A model generated the notes under the pieces. The model was given only the letters and a program-made list of their open reading frames with translations. It was not told the DNA's origin and ran no database searches. Below are positions 10,935 through 22,067 of a stretch of 64,000 nucleotides of DNA, in pieces. Origin of the DNA: Nemertoderma westbladi (Eukaryota > Xenacoelomorpha > Nemertodermatida > Nemertodermatidae); NCBI GenBank assembly GCA_032718475.1, contig JAUCBJ010007504.1:21107-85106 (forward strand). The letters run 5' to 3'. How positions within the stretch are numbered: the stretch's first letter is position 1; each line of letters begins with the position of its first letter. A program made the position numbers and the translations under genes.

Positions 10935-11794
10935 GGGTGGTGGGCTTTTCACTTTTTTTCGATTTCATTGTTCTACCGGTGCACAAAAGTTGATAAATGG
11001 TAAAAAAGTAAGGCAAAAAAAATTATTTAAATTTCGTCTATATCTTCACGGATCCCAAGAGGGTTAAATTTTGAGCCGTCGCGATGCACCATAATGAGAT
11101 ATATAACAATATAACACATTGATAAAAGATCAATGACTCAAAGAAAGAACTTCCTGCATGCATCAAATGTGATCAAATGGGTCCAAACTTAGTTAGATAG
11201 TTGGGACTAAGGGAAGTAGTGCCACAGGCACATAGCCAGAACCTACCCTTTGGCACAAGTGACTCTTATTCTCAATTTTGGTGATGGACAACTTTTAGGC
11301 TATAAAAAGGCTGTAATGTAGACTTGTGTCTGACTTCACTTTTTCTGCGATATCTCAAGAACTATTCGCTCTACGTTTGTTTTGAAGGTGTCTACCCCCA
11401 CTAAGTCGGTCATTGCGGTTATAATGTGCATAATATTAATGCCGTAGGAGAACTCAAAGTTGGCCATCGCGAAAATTGAGAATAATCTAGTGGCACTAGT
11501 TCCATTGATCCAAAAAATTAAATTTTGGTATCTAACTAGGTTTGGACCAATTTGAAGACATTTGATGCAGGGAAGAAGTTCCTTCTTGAGTCTTTGATCT
11601 TTCATCAATGTGTTATATTGTTATATATCTCATTATGGTGCATCGCGACGGCTCAAAATGTCAACCCTCTTGGGATCTGTGAAGATATAGAGGAAATTTA
11701 AAGAAATTTTTTTTGCTTTATTTTTTTACCATTTGGCAACTTTTGTGCACCGGTAGAACAATGAAATCGAAAAAAAGTAAAAAACGAACCACCC
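10935..11794. mobile_element. Palindromic TA-flanked MITE-like element
   Basis: The ends are mutual reverse complements (GGGTGGT...ACCACCC), and long arms (about 10935-11290 and 11455-11794) pair over most of their length, with the shared block TTTCGATTTCATTGTTCTAC. TA lies on both sides (10933-10934 and 11795-11796), as expected for a Tc1/mariner-type target duplication. The loop of about 165 bp and the arms hold no transposase. This is a non-autonomous foldback element. The superfamily is inferred from TA only. Confidence 0.75.
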
Positions 11795-11796
11795 TA

Positions 11797-12280
11797 GAAA
11801 TCATTTTTTAATTTTTTTTGGCCAGACGAATCCAAGTAGGGTTAGAAGTTTAGACCAATAATGCTGGAATAGATTTAAGACATTTCTTGTCTTAGATTTT
11901 ATATTCCCTATTTGAGGCCAAATTAAATTAAAAAAAACTATTATTATCATTGCTACTGTAGTTCTAGTTATAGAGTAGTTTATTGATTATTAGCCTAATA
12001 AACAATTATACCAAATACGGTATGTAACTAATAAACGAACGATACCTTAATTAACGATCAATATTAGACTAATATCAGACGCACGGCGCACATCGGATAT
12101 CAGATTCAGACCATCTGAAGTCTGATTCCGTATGTAACGATGCACAATGCTCTTCAAATTCAGAGTTAAAAATCGGACACCTCTGACAGTCCAGATAGTT
12201 TATACTCAAACAGACCATTGTATCAGATGTGAGGCACCTAGGAACGCTGTTTATATACAGTATCCCTGTCATATCATAGT
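11797..12280. other. AT-rich intergenic stretch
   Basis: No gene. An imperfect inverted repeat (CAGATTCAGACC...TCTGAAGTCTGATT) lies at about 12100-12128. Confidence 0.4.
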
Positions 12281-12366
12281 CAGCTCATATCAGTTGTCCC
12301 CAGCTCTTATCAGTTGCCCCCAGCTCCTATCAGTTGTCCCCAGCTCCTATCAGTTGTCCCCAGCCC
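12281..12366 (+). repeat. 20-bp tandem repeat
   Basis: Four to five units of AGCTCCTATCAGTTGTCCCC. Flanking bases to 12647 are AT-rich with nothing recognised. Confidence 0.8.
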
Positions 12367-12647
12367 CTTTTTGTAGTAGCATGTAAAATTATATTTGAGA
12401 CGATAACACTCAATAGTTTAACCACTTAAAAACAATAACTTCATATCAACACTAAATGATTAATATTGATTTAGTACATAAATGTATTAATGTTATGTTA
12501 TATTAAATTGTTATTATTATTTTATATCCACAGTATTGAATCGCAAACTTTCAACATTAAACTCAGATTCACCTGTAATGATTGGACTGGAAGGATAAAG
12601 TAACGAACAATAATTATTATAATATATTCAAATGCGTGATCCAAGAA

Positions 12648-14650
12648 AATTAGAAGGATCTTACCTACAACCCTGCCTCTTGTACAGGTACTACTATAAT
12701 ACCAGTAGTCCAGGACTTCGGTAAGTATCCAATTAGAAGGATCTTACCTACAACCCTGCCTCTTGTACAGGTACTATAATACCAGTAGTCCAGGCCTTCG
12801 GTAAGTATCCAATTAGAAGGATCTTACCTACAACCCTGCCACTTGTACAGGTACTATAATACCAGTAGTCCAGGCCTTCGGTAAGTATCCAATTAGAAGG
12901 ATCTTACCTACAACCCTGCCACTTGTACAGGTACTATAATACCAGTAGTCCAGGCCTTCGGTAAGTATCCAATTAGAAGGATCTTACCTACAACCCTGCC
13001 ACTTGTACAGGTACTATAATACCAGTAGTCCAGGCCTTCGGTAAGTATCCAATTAGAAGGATCTTACCTACAACCCTGCCACTTGTACAGGTACTATAAT
13101 ACCAGTAGTCCAGGCCTTCGGTAAGTATCCAATTAGAAGGATCTTACCTACAACCCTGCCTCTTGTACAGGTACTATAATACCAGTAGTCCAGGCCTTCG
13201 GTAAGTATCCAATTAGAAGGATCTTACCTACAACCCTGCCACTTGTACAGGTACTATAATACCAGTAGTCCAGGCCTTCGGTAAGTATCCAATTAGAAGG
13301 ATCTTACCTACAACCCTGCCACTTGTACAGGTACTATAATACCAGTAGTCCAGGCCTTCGGTAAGTATCCAATTAGAAGGATCTTACCTACAACCCTGCC
13401 ACTTGTACAGGTACTATAATACCAGTAGTCCAGGCCTTCGGTAAGTATCCAATTAGAAGGATCTTACCTACAACCCTGCCACTTGTACAGGTACTATAAT
13501 ACCAGTAGTCCAGGCCTTCGGTAAGTATCCAATTAGAAGGATCTTACCTACAACCCTGCCACTTGTACAGGTACTATAATACCAGTAGTCCAGGCCTTCG
13601 GTAAGTATCCAATTAGAAGGATCTTACCTACAACCCTGCCTCTTGTACAGGTACTATAATACCAGTAGTCCAGGCCTTCGGTAAGTATCCAATTAGAAGG
13701 ATCTTACCTACAACCCTGCCACTTGTACAGGTACTATAATACCAGTAGTCCAGGCCTTCGGTAAGTATCCAATTAGAAGGATCTTACCTACTACCCTGCC
13801 TCTTGTACAGGTACTATAATACCAGTAGTCCAGGCCTTCGGTAAGTATCCAATTAGAAGGATCTTACCTACAACCCTGCCACTTGTACAGGTACTATAAT
13901 ACCAGTAGTCCAGGCCTTCGGTAAGTATCCAATTAGAAGGATCTTACCTACAACCCTGCCACTTGTACAGGTACTATAATACCAGTAGTCCAGGCCTTCG
14001 GTAAGTATCCAATTAGAAGGATCTTACCTACAACCCTGCCACTTGTACAGGTACTATAATACCAGTAGACCAGGCCTTCGGTAAGTCCAATTAGAAGGAT
14101 CTTACCTACAACTCTGCCACTTGTACAGGTACTATAATACCAGTAGTCCAGGCCTTCGGTAAGTATCCAATTAGAAGGATCTTACCTACAACCCTGCCTC
14201 TTGTACAGGTACTATAATACCAGTAGTCCAGGCCTTCGGTAAGTATCCAATTAGAAGGATCTTACCTACAACCCTGCCACTTGTACAGGTACTATAATAC
14301 CAGTAGACCAGGCCTTCGGTAAGTATCCAATTAGAAGGATCTTACCTACAACCCTGCCACTTGTACAGGTACTATAATACCAGTAGTCCAGGCCTTCGGT
14401 AAGTATCCAATTAGAAGGATCTTACCTACAACCCTGCCTCTTGTACAGGTACTATAATACCAGTAGTCCAGGACTTCGGTAAGTATCCAATTAGAAGGAT
14501 CCTTACCTACAACCCTGCTACTTGTACAGGTACTATAATACCAGTAGTCCAGGCCTTCGGTATGTATCCATTTAGAAGGATCTTACCTAAAACCCTGCCA
14601 CTTGTACAGGTACTATAATACCAGTAGACCAGGCCTTCGGTAATTATCCT
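12648..14650 (+). repeat. 80-bp satellite array, about 25 copies
   Basis: The period is 80 bp, measured from the recurrence of ATCTTACCTACAACCCTGCC at 12901, 12981 and 13061. Units are nearly identical, varying mainly at CTCTTG/CACTTG and by a few indels around 14085 and 14500. Each unit holds TTCGGTAAGTATCC, a good 5' splice-site match. The same satellite recurs inverted at 18946-19695. Confidence 0.97.
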
Positions 14651-14849
14651 CAAAATTATAATTTATGAGCCAAAGTTCTAAAATATTTCTAAAATGACCC
14701 CCCCCCCCCCTGGACCAATTGCATTGTAAAATAGTCCGGGCCAGATAGGGTTTAATATTCTGCTATACGGTTGCTTTAAAGTATATCGTATCATAATTCT
14801 ATATGAAAAATAAATAAAGAATACGATATTATATATCTGGGTAAAAAGT
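14651..14849. other. Unique spacer between two satellites
   Basis: About 200 bp of AT-rich single-copy sequence with a run of 13 C (14698-14710). It joins the 80-bp array to the 67-bp array. Confidence 0.6.
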
Positions 14850-15379
14850 CGGATTGGGCTGAGGCTGGTGGAAGGGTGGAGCTGGAGCCACAGCGGGTGG
14901 TATAGGGAGGAGCGGTTGGATTGGGCTGAGGCTGGTGGTAGGGTGGAGCAGGAGCCACAGCGGGTGGTGTAGGCAGGAGCAGGTGGATTGGGCTGAGGCT
15001 GGTGGAAGGGTGGAGCTGGTGCCACACCGGGTGGTTTAGGGAGGGGCAGTTGGATTGGGCTGAGGCTGGTGGAAGGGAGGAGCTAGAGTCACAGCGGGTG
15101 GTATAGGGAGGAGCAGTTGGATTGGGCTGAGGCTGGTGGAAGGGTGGAGCTGGTGCCACAGCGGGTGGTATAGGGAGGGGCAGTTGGATTGGGCTGAGGC
15201 TGGTGGAAGGGTGGAGCTGGTGCCACAGCGGGTGGTATAGGGAGGGGCAGTTGGATTGGGCTGAGGCTGGTGGAAGGGTGGAGCTGGAGTCACTGCGGGT
15301 GGTATAGGAAGGAGCAGTTGGATTGGGCTGAGGCTGGTGGAAGGGTGGAGCTGGTGCCACAGCGGGTGGTATAGGGAGG
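14850..15379 (-). repeat. 67-bp minisatellite, block 1
   Basis: Eight units of 67 bp (GCAGTTGGATTGGGCTGAGG, then CTGGTGGAAGGGTGGAGCTG, then GAGCCACAGCGGGTGGTATA, then GGGAGGA). The minus strand lacks stops in all three frames, giving long Pro/Ser/Gln-rich open frames that are very unlikely to be genes. Confidence 0.95.
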
Positions 15380-15772
15380 GGTACTTTTGCACTTTAGGTC
15401 CCCACCCCTAGATTTTTTTTGTGTGTGTTTTTTATGCAAATTACACTACTACAAGGTTAGTGTGACTATCTAGGAACATTTTTGGTATAAAAAATGTTAG
15501 ATTATGTTGCACCCCCGATCAACCCTAACCCAAAACAAAAAGGTTTATTTATTTATTTTTATTTAAAATAGTCAAGCGTTAAATCATTTTATGTAATTAA
15601 ATAGCTAAAAAAAAGTAGAGTTCATTTTAGGCTACTGCTTTTATTAAAAATGTTAAACTGAATACATAAAAATGTTCTCAGATAATGCTATTCATATTCT
15701 AGAACATAATAATATTATGTTTCCTTGATATAAAAAAATCTGGGTGGTGGGGACCTAAAGTGCAAAAGTACC
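15380..15772. mobile_element. 393-bp inverted-repeat element in the 67-bp array
   Basis: Both ends carry GGTACTTTTGCACTTTAGG (inverted), with complementarity continuing through GTCCCCACC. The element is bounded by direct copies of TAGGGAGG (15372-15379 and 15773-15780), which occurs once in an uninterrupted minisatellite unit. An 8-bp duplication fits hAT-type integration, although the GGTAC end is not the usual hAT CAG. Non-coding. Confidence 0.85.
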
Positions 15773-16303
15773 TAGGGAGGGGCAGTTGGATTGGGCTGGG
15801 GCTGGTGGAAGGGTGGAGCAGGAGTCACAGCGGGTGGTATAGGGAGGAGCAGTTGGATTGGGCTGAGGCTGGTGGAAGGGTGGAGCTGGTGACACAGCGG
15901 GTGGTATAGGGAGGGGCAGTTGGATTGGGCTGAGGCTGGTGGAAGGGTGGAGCTGGAGCCACAGCGGGTGGTATAGGGAGGAGCAGTTGAATTGGGCTGA
16001 GGCTGGTGGAAGGGTGGAGCTGGAGCAACAGCGGGTGGTATAGGGAGGGGCAGTTGGATTGGGCTCAAGCTGGTGGAAGGGCGGAGCTAGAGCCACAGCG
16101 TGTGGTATAGGGAGGAGCAGTTGGATTGGGCTGAGGCTGGTGGAAGGGTGGATCTGGAGCCACAGCGGGTGGTATAGGGAGGAGCAGTTGGATTGGGCTG
16201 AGGCTGGTGGAAGGGTGGAGCTGGAGCCACAGTGGGTGGTATAGGGAGGAGCAGTTGGATTGGGCTGGTGCAAGCGGAAGGGTGGAGCTGGAGCCACAGC
16301 GGG
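15773..16303 (-). repeat. 67-bp minisatellite, block 2
   Basis: About eight further units (CAGTTGG at 15783 and 15850 gives the 67-bp period). The block is bounded on the left by the 393-bp element and on the right by the BEL solo LTR. Confidence 0.95.
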
Positions 16304-17480
16304 TGTAAAAGCTTTTGCGGAATTAGCTGATTGTTTTTCCCGCAAAGTACTCTGTAGTTGGTTTAACGGACATAAAAAGCCATTTTCTTACTGTACCGGT
16401 GTTTTAGTGGACATAAAAAGCCATTTCTTCTGTATGTGTACTTTAGCGGACATAACTAGCAATTCTATGTCGCAATACGCTAAATATTCTTGAAACAGTG
16501 TAGTTACTATGACGACAGCTAACAGCTGATCTGTACACATGTAGCTTTTTCCTTGTTCTCTGTTGTTTCTTTGTTCGGTCAACCAATCAGAGCGATTCTC
16601 CTGCTTTTTGTACAGAAACCTCCGGGAAATCGCGCAATGCATTATGGGTCAACGTTTACCTTTTTCCTGAGCCCAGAAGACCGGCTTTGGAATCTCTGTG
16701 GTTTCAGGCTTTAGCCCAACATTAGTAGGCTTAATCATAGAAACGTATATCTGTTATTGCATCTCACAATAACTCACCTAATCATATTGTTAACTACAAA
16801 CACCGCATTTTTACTGCTATTTACTGTCGGTCATTAATTATATCAGTCGATGGAATATTATTATATTTGGAATATCGATAAATAATTATAAAACCCTCAA
16901 TCTTCTTGATATACTGAAGGTAAGAGAGACCGGTTACATATAACAATTGCGACTTACATTAAAGTGGTTTTGGAGTGAATCTAATGCTATTTCATAGGCA
17001 CTACATGAGTCGGTTGTTGTTCTCTTTATATGTGACTAAAAGTAGTGAAGGTCGGCAGATCGGTGTGCAGCATTGTGCGGTTGTGTACATGATTGTGACT
17101 GATAACAAAGCATCTCCTAAAGAATGCGCTATATACGTGAATCCATAGCCATCCCGTTGTGTCTAGTGTAAGTCATAACTCTGTTTACATATTTAGAGCG
17201 CCACGTCCTAAAGGAACTGTTAATATTTCCCGAAAGTGAATAATATTTGTCAGAGATTATATATTACGATCAGTCGAATAATACAGTAGGCCTACACCGC
17301 AATAAGGTTAGGCTTCCGAATCCAGTCTCCCGGGTATATCCAGCGGGTGAATGGTCGCGCATAGACTGGCTTCGGCTAATGTAGTGTATCAAATACTCGT
17401 CATAGGCTAAAGTCGATTTATTATCTTGAAGACATCCAAATTTGGCAGGTTAAACTGCTAAAGGTTTGAAAGCGTGAACA
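16304..17480 (+). mobile_element. BEL/Pao solo LTR
   Basis: The 1177-bp segment starts TGTAAAAGCTTTTG and ends GCGTGAACA. It is flanked by 5-bp direct repeats GCGGG (16299-16303 and 17481-17485) that are single in the intact minisatellite unit. Its right 550 bp align with 58547-59081 of the LTR preceding the BEL gag at 61266, sharing for example CCTAAAGAATGCGC and GAGCGCCACGTCCTAAAGG. The left half differs from that LTR apart from the first bases. No internal coding sequence is present, so it is a recombination product. Confidence 0.9.
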
Positions 17481-18945
17481 GCGGGTGTTATAGGGAGGAC
17501 CAGTTGGATTGGGCCGAGGCTGGTGGAAGGGTGGAGCTGGAGCCACAGTAGGTGTTATAGGTATGAGCAGTTGGATTGGGCTGAGGCTGGTGGAATAGTG
17601 GAGCTGGAGCCACAGCGGGTGGTATAGGGGGGAGCAGTTCGATTGGACTGAAGCTGGAGCCACAGCGGCTATTATAGTGAGGAGCAGTTGGATTGGGCTG
17701 AGGCTGGTGGAAGGGTGGAGCTGAAGCCACAGCGGGTGGTATAGGGAGGAGCAGTCGGATTGGGCTGATGCTGGTGGAAGGGTGGAGCTGGAGCCACAGC
17801 GGGTGGTATAGGGAGGGGCAGTGGGATTGGGCTGAGGCTGGTGGAAGGGTTGAGCTGGAGCCACAGCGGGTGGTAGGGATGAGCAGTTGGATTGGGCTGA
17901 GGCTGGTGGAGCTGGAGCCACAGCGGGTGTTATAGGGAGGAGCAGTTGGATTGGGCTGAGGCTGTTGGAAGGGTGGAGCTGGAGCCACATCGGGTGGTAG
18001 GTAGGAGCAGTTGGATTGGGCTGATGCTGGTGGAAGGGTGGAGCTGGAGCCACAGCGGGTGGTATAGGGAGGAGCAATTGGATTGGGCTGAGGCTGGTGG
18101 AAGGTGGAGCTGGAGCCACAGCGGGTGGTATAGGGAGGAGTAGTTGGATTAGGCTGAGGATAGTTGAAGGGTGGAGCTGGAGCCACAGCGGGTGGTATAG
18201 GGAGGAGCAATTGGATTGGGCTGATGCTGGTAGAAGGATGGAGCTGGAGCCACAGCGGGTGGTATAGGGAGGAGCAGTTGGATTGGGCTGGTGCAAGCGG
18301 AAGGGTGGAGCTGGAGCCACAGCGGGTGTTATAGAGAGGGACAGTTGGATAGGGCTGAGGCTGGTGGAAGGGTGGAGCTAGAGCCACAGCAGGTGTTATA
18401 GGGAGGAGCAGTTGGATTGGCCTGAGGCTGGTAGAAGGGTGGAGCTGGAGCCACAGCGTATGGTATAGGGAGGAGCAGTTGGATTGGGCTGAGGCTGTTG
18501 GAAGGGTGGAGCTGGAGCCACATCGGGTGGTAGGGAGGAGCAGTTCGATTGGACTGAAGCTGGAGCCACAGCGGCTGTTATAGTAAGGAGCAGTTGGATT
18601 GGGCTGATGCTGGTGGAAGGGTGGAGCTGGAGCCACAGCGGGTGGTATAGGAAGGAGCAGTGGGATTGGGCTGAGGCTGGTGGAAGGGTGGAGCTGTAGC
18701 CACAGCGGGTGGTAGGGATGAGCAGTTGGATTGGGCTGAAGCTGGTGGAGCTAGAGCCACAGCGTGTGTTATAGGGAGGAGCAGTTGGATTGGGCTGAGG
18801 CTGTTGGAAGGGTGGAGCTGGAACCACATCGGGTGGTAGGGAGGAGCAGTTGGATTGGACTGAAACTGGAGCCACAGCAGCTGTTATAGGGAGGAGCAGT
18901 GGGATTGGGCTGAGGCTGGTGGAAGGGTGGAGCTGGAGCCACAGC
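17481..18945 (-). repeat. 67-bp minisatellite, block 3
   Basis: About 22 more divergent units, some truncated to partial repeats (for example around 17640 and 18545). The long minus-strand open frames over this block are composition artefacts. Confidence 0.95.
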
Positions 18946-19695
18946 GGTATTATAGTACCTGTACAAGTGGCAGGGTTGTAGGTAAGATCCTTCTAATTTG
19001 ATACTTACCGAAGGCCTGGACTACTGGTATTATAGTACCTGTACAAGTGGCAGAGTTGTAGGTAAGATCCTTCTAATTTGATACTTACCGAAGGCCTGGA
19101 CTACTGGTATTATAGTAATTGTACAAGAGGCAGGGTAGTAGGTAAGATACTTCTAATTGTATACTTACCGAAGGCCTGGACTACTGGTATTATAGTACCT
19201 GTAGAAGTGGCAGAGTTTTAGGTAAGATCCTTCTAATTTGATACTTACCGAAGGCCTGGACTACTGGTATTATAGTACCTGTACAAGTGGCAGAGTAGTA
19301 GGTAAGATCCTTCTAATCGGATACTCACCGAAGGCCTGGACTACTGGTATTATAGTAATTGTACAAGAGGCAGGGTAGTAGGTAAGATACTTCTAATTGT
19401 ATACTTACCGAAGGCCTGGACTACTGGTATTATAGTACCTGTACAAGTGGCAGAGTTTTAGGTAAGATCCTTCTAATTTGATACTTACCAAAGGCCTGGA
19501 CTACTGGTATTATAGTACATGTACAAGTGGCAGGGTAGTAGGTAAGATCCTTCTAATTGGGTACTTACCAAAGGCCTAGACTACTGGTATTATAGTACCT
19601 GTACAAGAGGCAAGGTTGTACTGTAGGTAAGATCCTTCTAATTGGATACTTACCGAAGGCCTAGACTACTGGTATTATAGTACATGTACAAGTGG
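18946..19695 (-). repeat. 80-bp satellite in inverted orientation
   Basis: About nine units of the reverse complement of the 12648-14650 satellite (GGTATTATAGTACCTGTACA, then AGTGGCAGAGTTGTAGGTAA). They are more diverged than the left array. The switch from the 67-bp array is abrupt at CAGCG/GTATTATAG. Confidence 0.95.
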
Positions 19696-19923
19696 ACATA
19701 CACCTACAAGTACACATACACCTACACTTGAGGAGTTACCAGTTAGATCCCCACCTGTAGGAGTTCCTTCACACATACACGATTACCGGTCCGCTGATTA
19801 ACTGAGCACTATGTAGCACTGTTACTGCCGTAGGCCTACCTACTGCAACCAACATACATTTTACATACTGACCGCGGTCCTACAATGCCGAGCCCCGGCT
19901 CCAGTTGATATCGATATTCAACT
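19696..19923. other. Spacer before the LINE ORF1
   Basis: Short ACACCTACAAGTACACAT-like repeats at about 19698-19730, then unique sequence. It may be the 5' untranslated part of the LINE that follows. Confidence 0.4.
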
Positions 19924-21033
19924 ATGTCTATAACACTTGACGCGGTTTACCGAGAAATAATTGAACTACGCAAAACTAGTGAGGCGAATTATCTGAACCT
20001 GCAACACAGCATTGATATATCTAGAGCTGCAAGCGAAAGCACACGCAGGCAGATTAACGAACACCAACAATTCCTTACAGCCAGTTTCCTAAACAATGAC
20101 TCTGAACACCAATATCGACGCAGATGCAACATTCTGCTACACGGTATCGAAATTCGTTCCACAGGAAAACCTGAGGATGTCCGAAAAATCATTGAACCTA
20201 TTGTACGCGCTTTTATAGACCTTCAGCAGTTTAACCTGCCGAAATTTATATGTCTTTATTGATAATCTGCCTTTTGTAAGATGATAAGATTTAATACAAA
20301 ACAAACCAAAAACATTAGCCGAAGCCAGTCCATGCGCGTCCAAATGACCCGTTTATAACACCGGGAGACTGGATTCGTGGGCTTAAATTTATTTGCGGTC
20401 AAGCCTACTGTATTATTCATCTTGGAGTCACTAAAAGTCTCCGACGGATTGAAGTCAGTAGATGGTTGTCATCGACTTGGCCCTCAACGCCCTGGTTCTA
20501 AACGACCACCACCAATTATTGTTAAGTTTAAGTACCATTCCCCGCGTTCTGAAATATTTTCAAATATCAAACATGTTCCTAAAGGCGTTCAGATTAGCGA
20601 CCATCTTACGATTTATCGCTCGCGTTTGCTAAACTTCCTTAGGAAGATCCGTGCGGATGGTATCATATATGGCTGTGGCTCACGTAATGGCAACATTAGC
20701 GTACAGCTGGCCACAAAATCTCGACACATAAGGATTACGACCTTCGAGGACATCGAGGACGTTCTGGGATCAAAGAAACCTCAATCGCTCATCATCCCCG
20801 ACACGTACGAGGAGATTCGATCCTGCATGGATCTCCCAGTTAGCGAATCAATCTCTGGGGGGACAGGGGGTGAACCGCAAACATCTCGTGACGACGAGTC
20901 GACAGCTGTTCCAGTACCGAAGGACAAGGGGAAGAAACAACGCGTCCAACTCAGCCGATCTCGAACCGGTCTACGATCCCACCCCACGTCAACTGACAAC
21001 CAATATATTTCCCTTGAAGAAGAATCCCAATAG
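19924..21033 (+). pseudogene. LINE ORF1 remnant (RNA-binding type)
   Basis: ATG at 19924 begins a helical region (heptad-like, residues 1-60) followed by RRRCNILLHGIEI and then a stop at 20260-20262. The second half, in another frame from about 20420 to the TAG at 21031-21033, has VDGCHRLGPQRPGSKRPPPI, IIVKFKYHSPRSEI and a C-terminal domain, as in ORF1 proteins of L1/CR1-like LINEs (coiled coil, RRM-like core, basic tail). About 160 bases between the halves are foreign, including a piece similar to the reversed BEL LTR (20361-20419). ORF1p normally binds LINE RNA. This copy is broken. Confidence 0.7.
20361..20419 (-). repeat. BEL LTR-like fragment inside the LINE ORF1
   Basis: CGGGAGACTGGATTCG and AAGCCTACTGTATTATTC match the reverse complement of about 17272-17338 in the solo LTR, in the same order. 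Only about 60 bp are shared. Confidence 0.55.
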
Positions 21034-21401
21034 TAATTATATTATTCATTTAATATGCAGTCTTATGTATTTTGTCTGTCTGCCTTAAGATTGATTAATT
21101 TAGAAAGTGTAACTGTTATGCACTCTATAGGTTTATGATCTGCAATGTGTCGTCTATATTTAGGTTTATTATTCCACTTTTATCGTCCTAAATGTGTCTT
21201 ACATCACTGGTGTTTCTACTACATCTTAGTTCACTATTTCATCTTTCCTTGCTTCATGTCAGGATGTTGAATGTCATACTCGAACTAATATTTCACTCTG
21301 CTTCATTCAGAATAACAAGTAATTTCACAATAATAATATCCTTTCATTATATTTCATATTAATTTCTCAATTTCTTTATTTCAAACAAACATACGAACAA
21401 G
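21034..21401. other. LINE spacer between ORF1 and the PHD-like frame
   Basis: AT-rich with no recognised gene. By position it is the intergenic part of the LINE. Confidence 0.4.
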
Positions 21402-21840
21402 TTGGTTGTGGGTAGCCTATGGCCTTCACATGCTACTTTCGTCACTTATAATGCCCCAGCATCACCCTACCCCACCACCCCATCCCCTTCCTGTACCTTC
21501 TGTTACTCGATAGTATCCCCCACCGAAACCTCCTTAAAGTGCTCACTATGTCAAAATTTATATCACTATCCTTGTGGGACCTGTCTCGATTTAGCGCATT
21601 TTCCATTGTCTAACACAAATTCGATCCTAACATACTGTATATACTGTTACTTGGATATTTTTCCTTTTAATAATGTCCCTAACTCTGATACTGATATTTT
21701 TTCTGACGGGGCCGAGGACACTAATTCAATAGACTTTTCTGCTTCAAATAATCAATTCAAATCAATTGACCCCGACAGAAATATAATATCTTCCATCAAT
21801 AGCTCTGACTACTTTAACACTGACTCTTACAACTCCCTTC
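21402..21840 (+). pseudogene. LINE ORF2 N-terminus with PHD-like zinc finger, split by Gypsy
   Basis: The frame encodes a Cys/His cluster at about residues 31-87: CTFC, KCSLC, YHYPC and YCIYC, the C4HC3 spacing of a PHD finger. A Ser/Asp/Asn-rich linker follows. PHD-like fingers are known in LINE proteins such as those of CR1-like elements. The frame is interrupted at 21841 by the Gypsy LTR. On the far side of the insertion (27110 onward) the same phase continues directly into the LINE endonuclease start, so this was the N-terminal part of ORF2. The start codon is not determined: no ATG lies near 21402 in frame. Confidence 0.7.
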
Positions 21841-22067
21841 TGAAATGATTGTCTGGTTTAAGATCTTGCATATCGGTATTATATTTGAACTCAGTTCATA
21901 AGATATATAAGAGTACATATACTACTGTACTGCCGAAGCACTACTGCACTCAAATACCCCAACACCAGTATCTCGCTATGCCCTAAGCCTAATACAGTCC
22001 TAGGCCCAACCTCAAGGGGCGAGCCATCTGAATTGGTGAGTCTCCTCCTTATCACCTAATTCCATCA
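21841..22067 (-). repeat. 3' LTR of the Gypsy element
   Basis: 227 bp. On the minus strand it starts TGATGGAATTAGG and ends CATTTCA. The first three bases supply the TGA stop codon of gag-pol. TATATAAG-type sequence is present at about 21900-21910 on the plus strand. Confidence 0.97.

Noticed and set aside
12648-14650. Possible CRISPR array
   Set aside because: Whole 80-bp units repeat without variable spacers, and the genome is eukaryotic.
14678-18966. Many Pro/Ser/Gln-rich minus-strand frames of 60-380 codons
   Set aside because: Products of the 67-bp minisatellite, which shifts phase each unit and has no stop in any phase.
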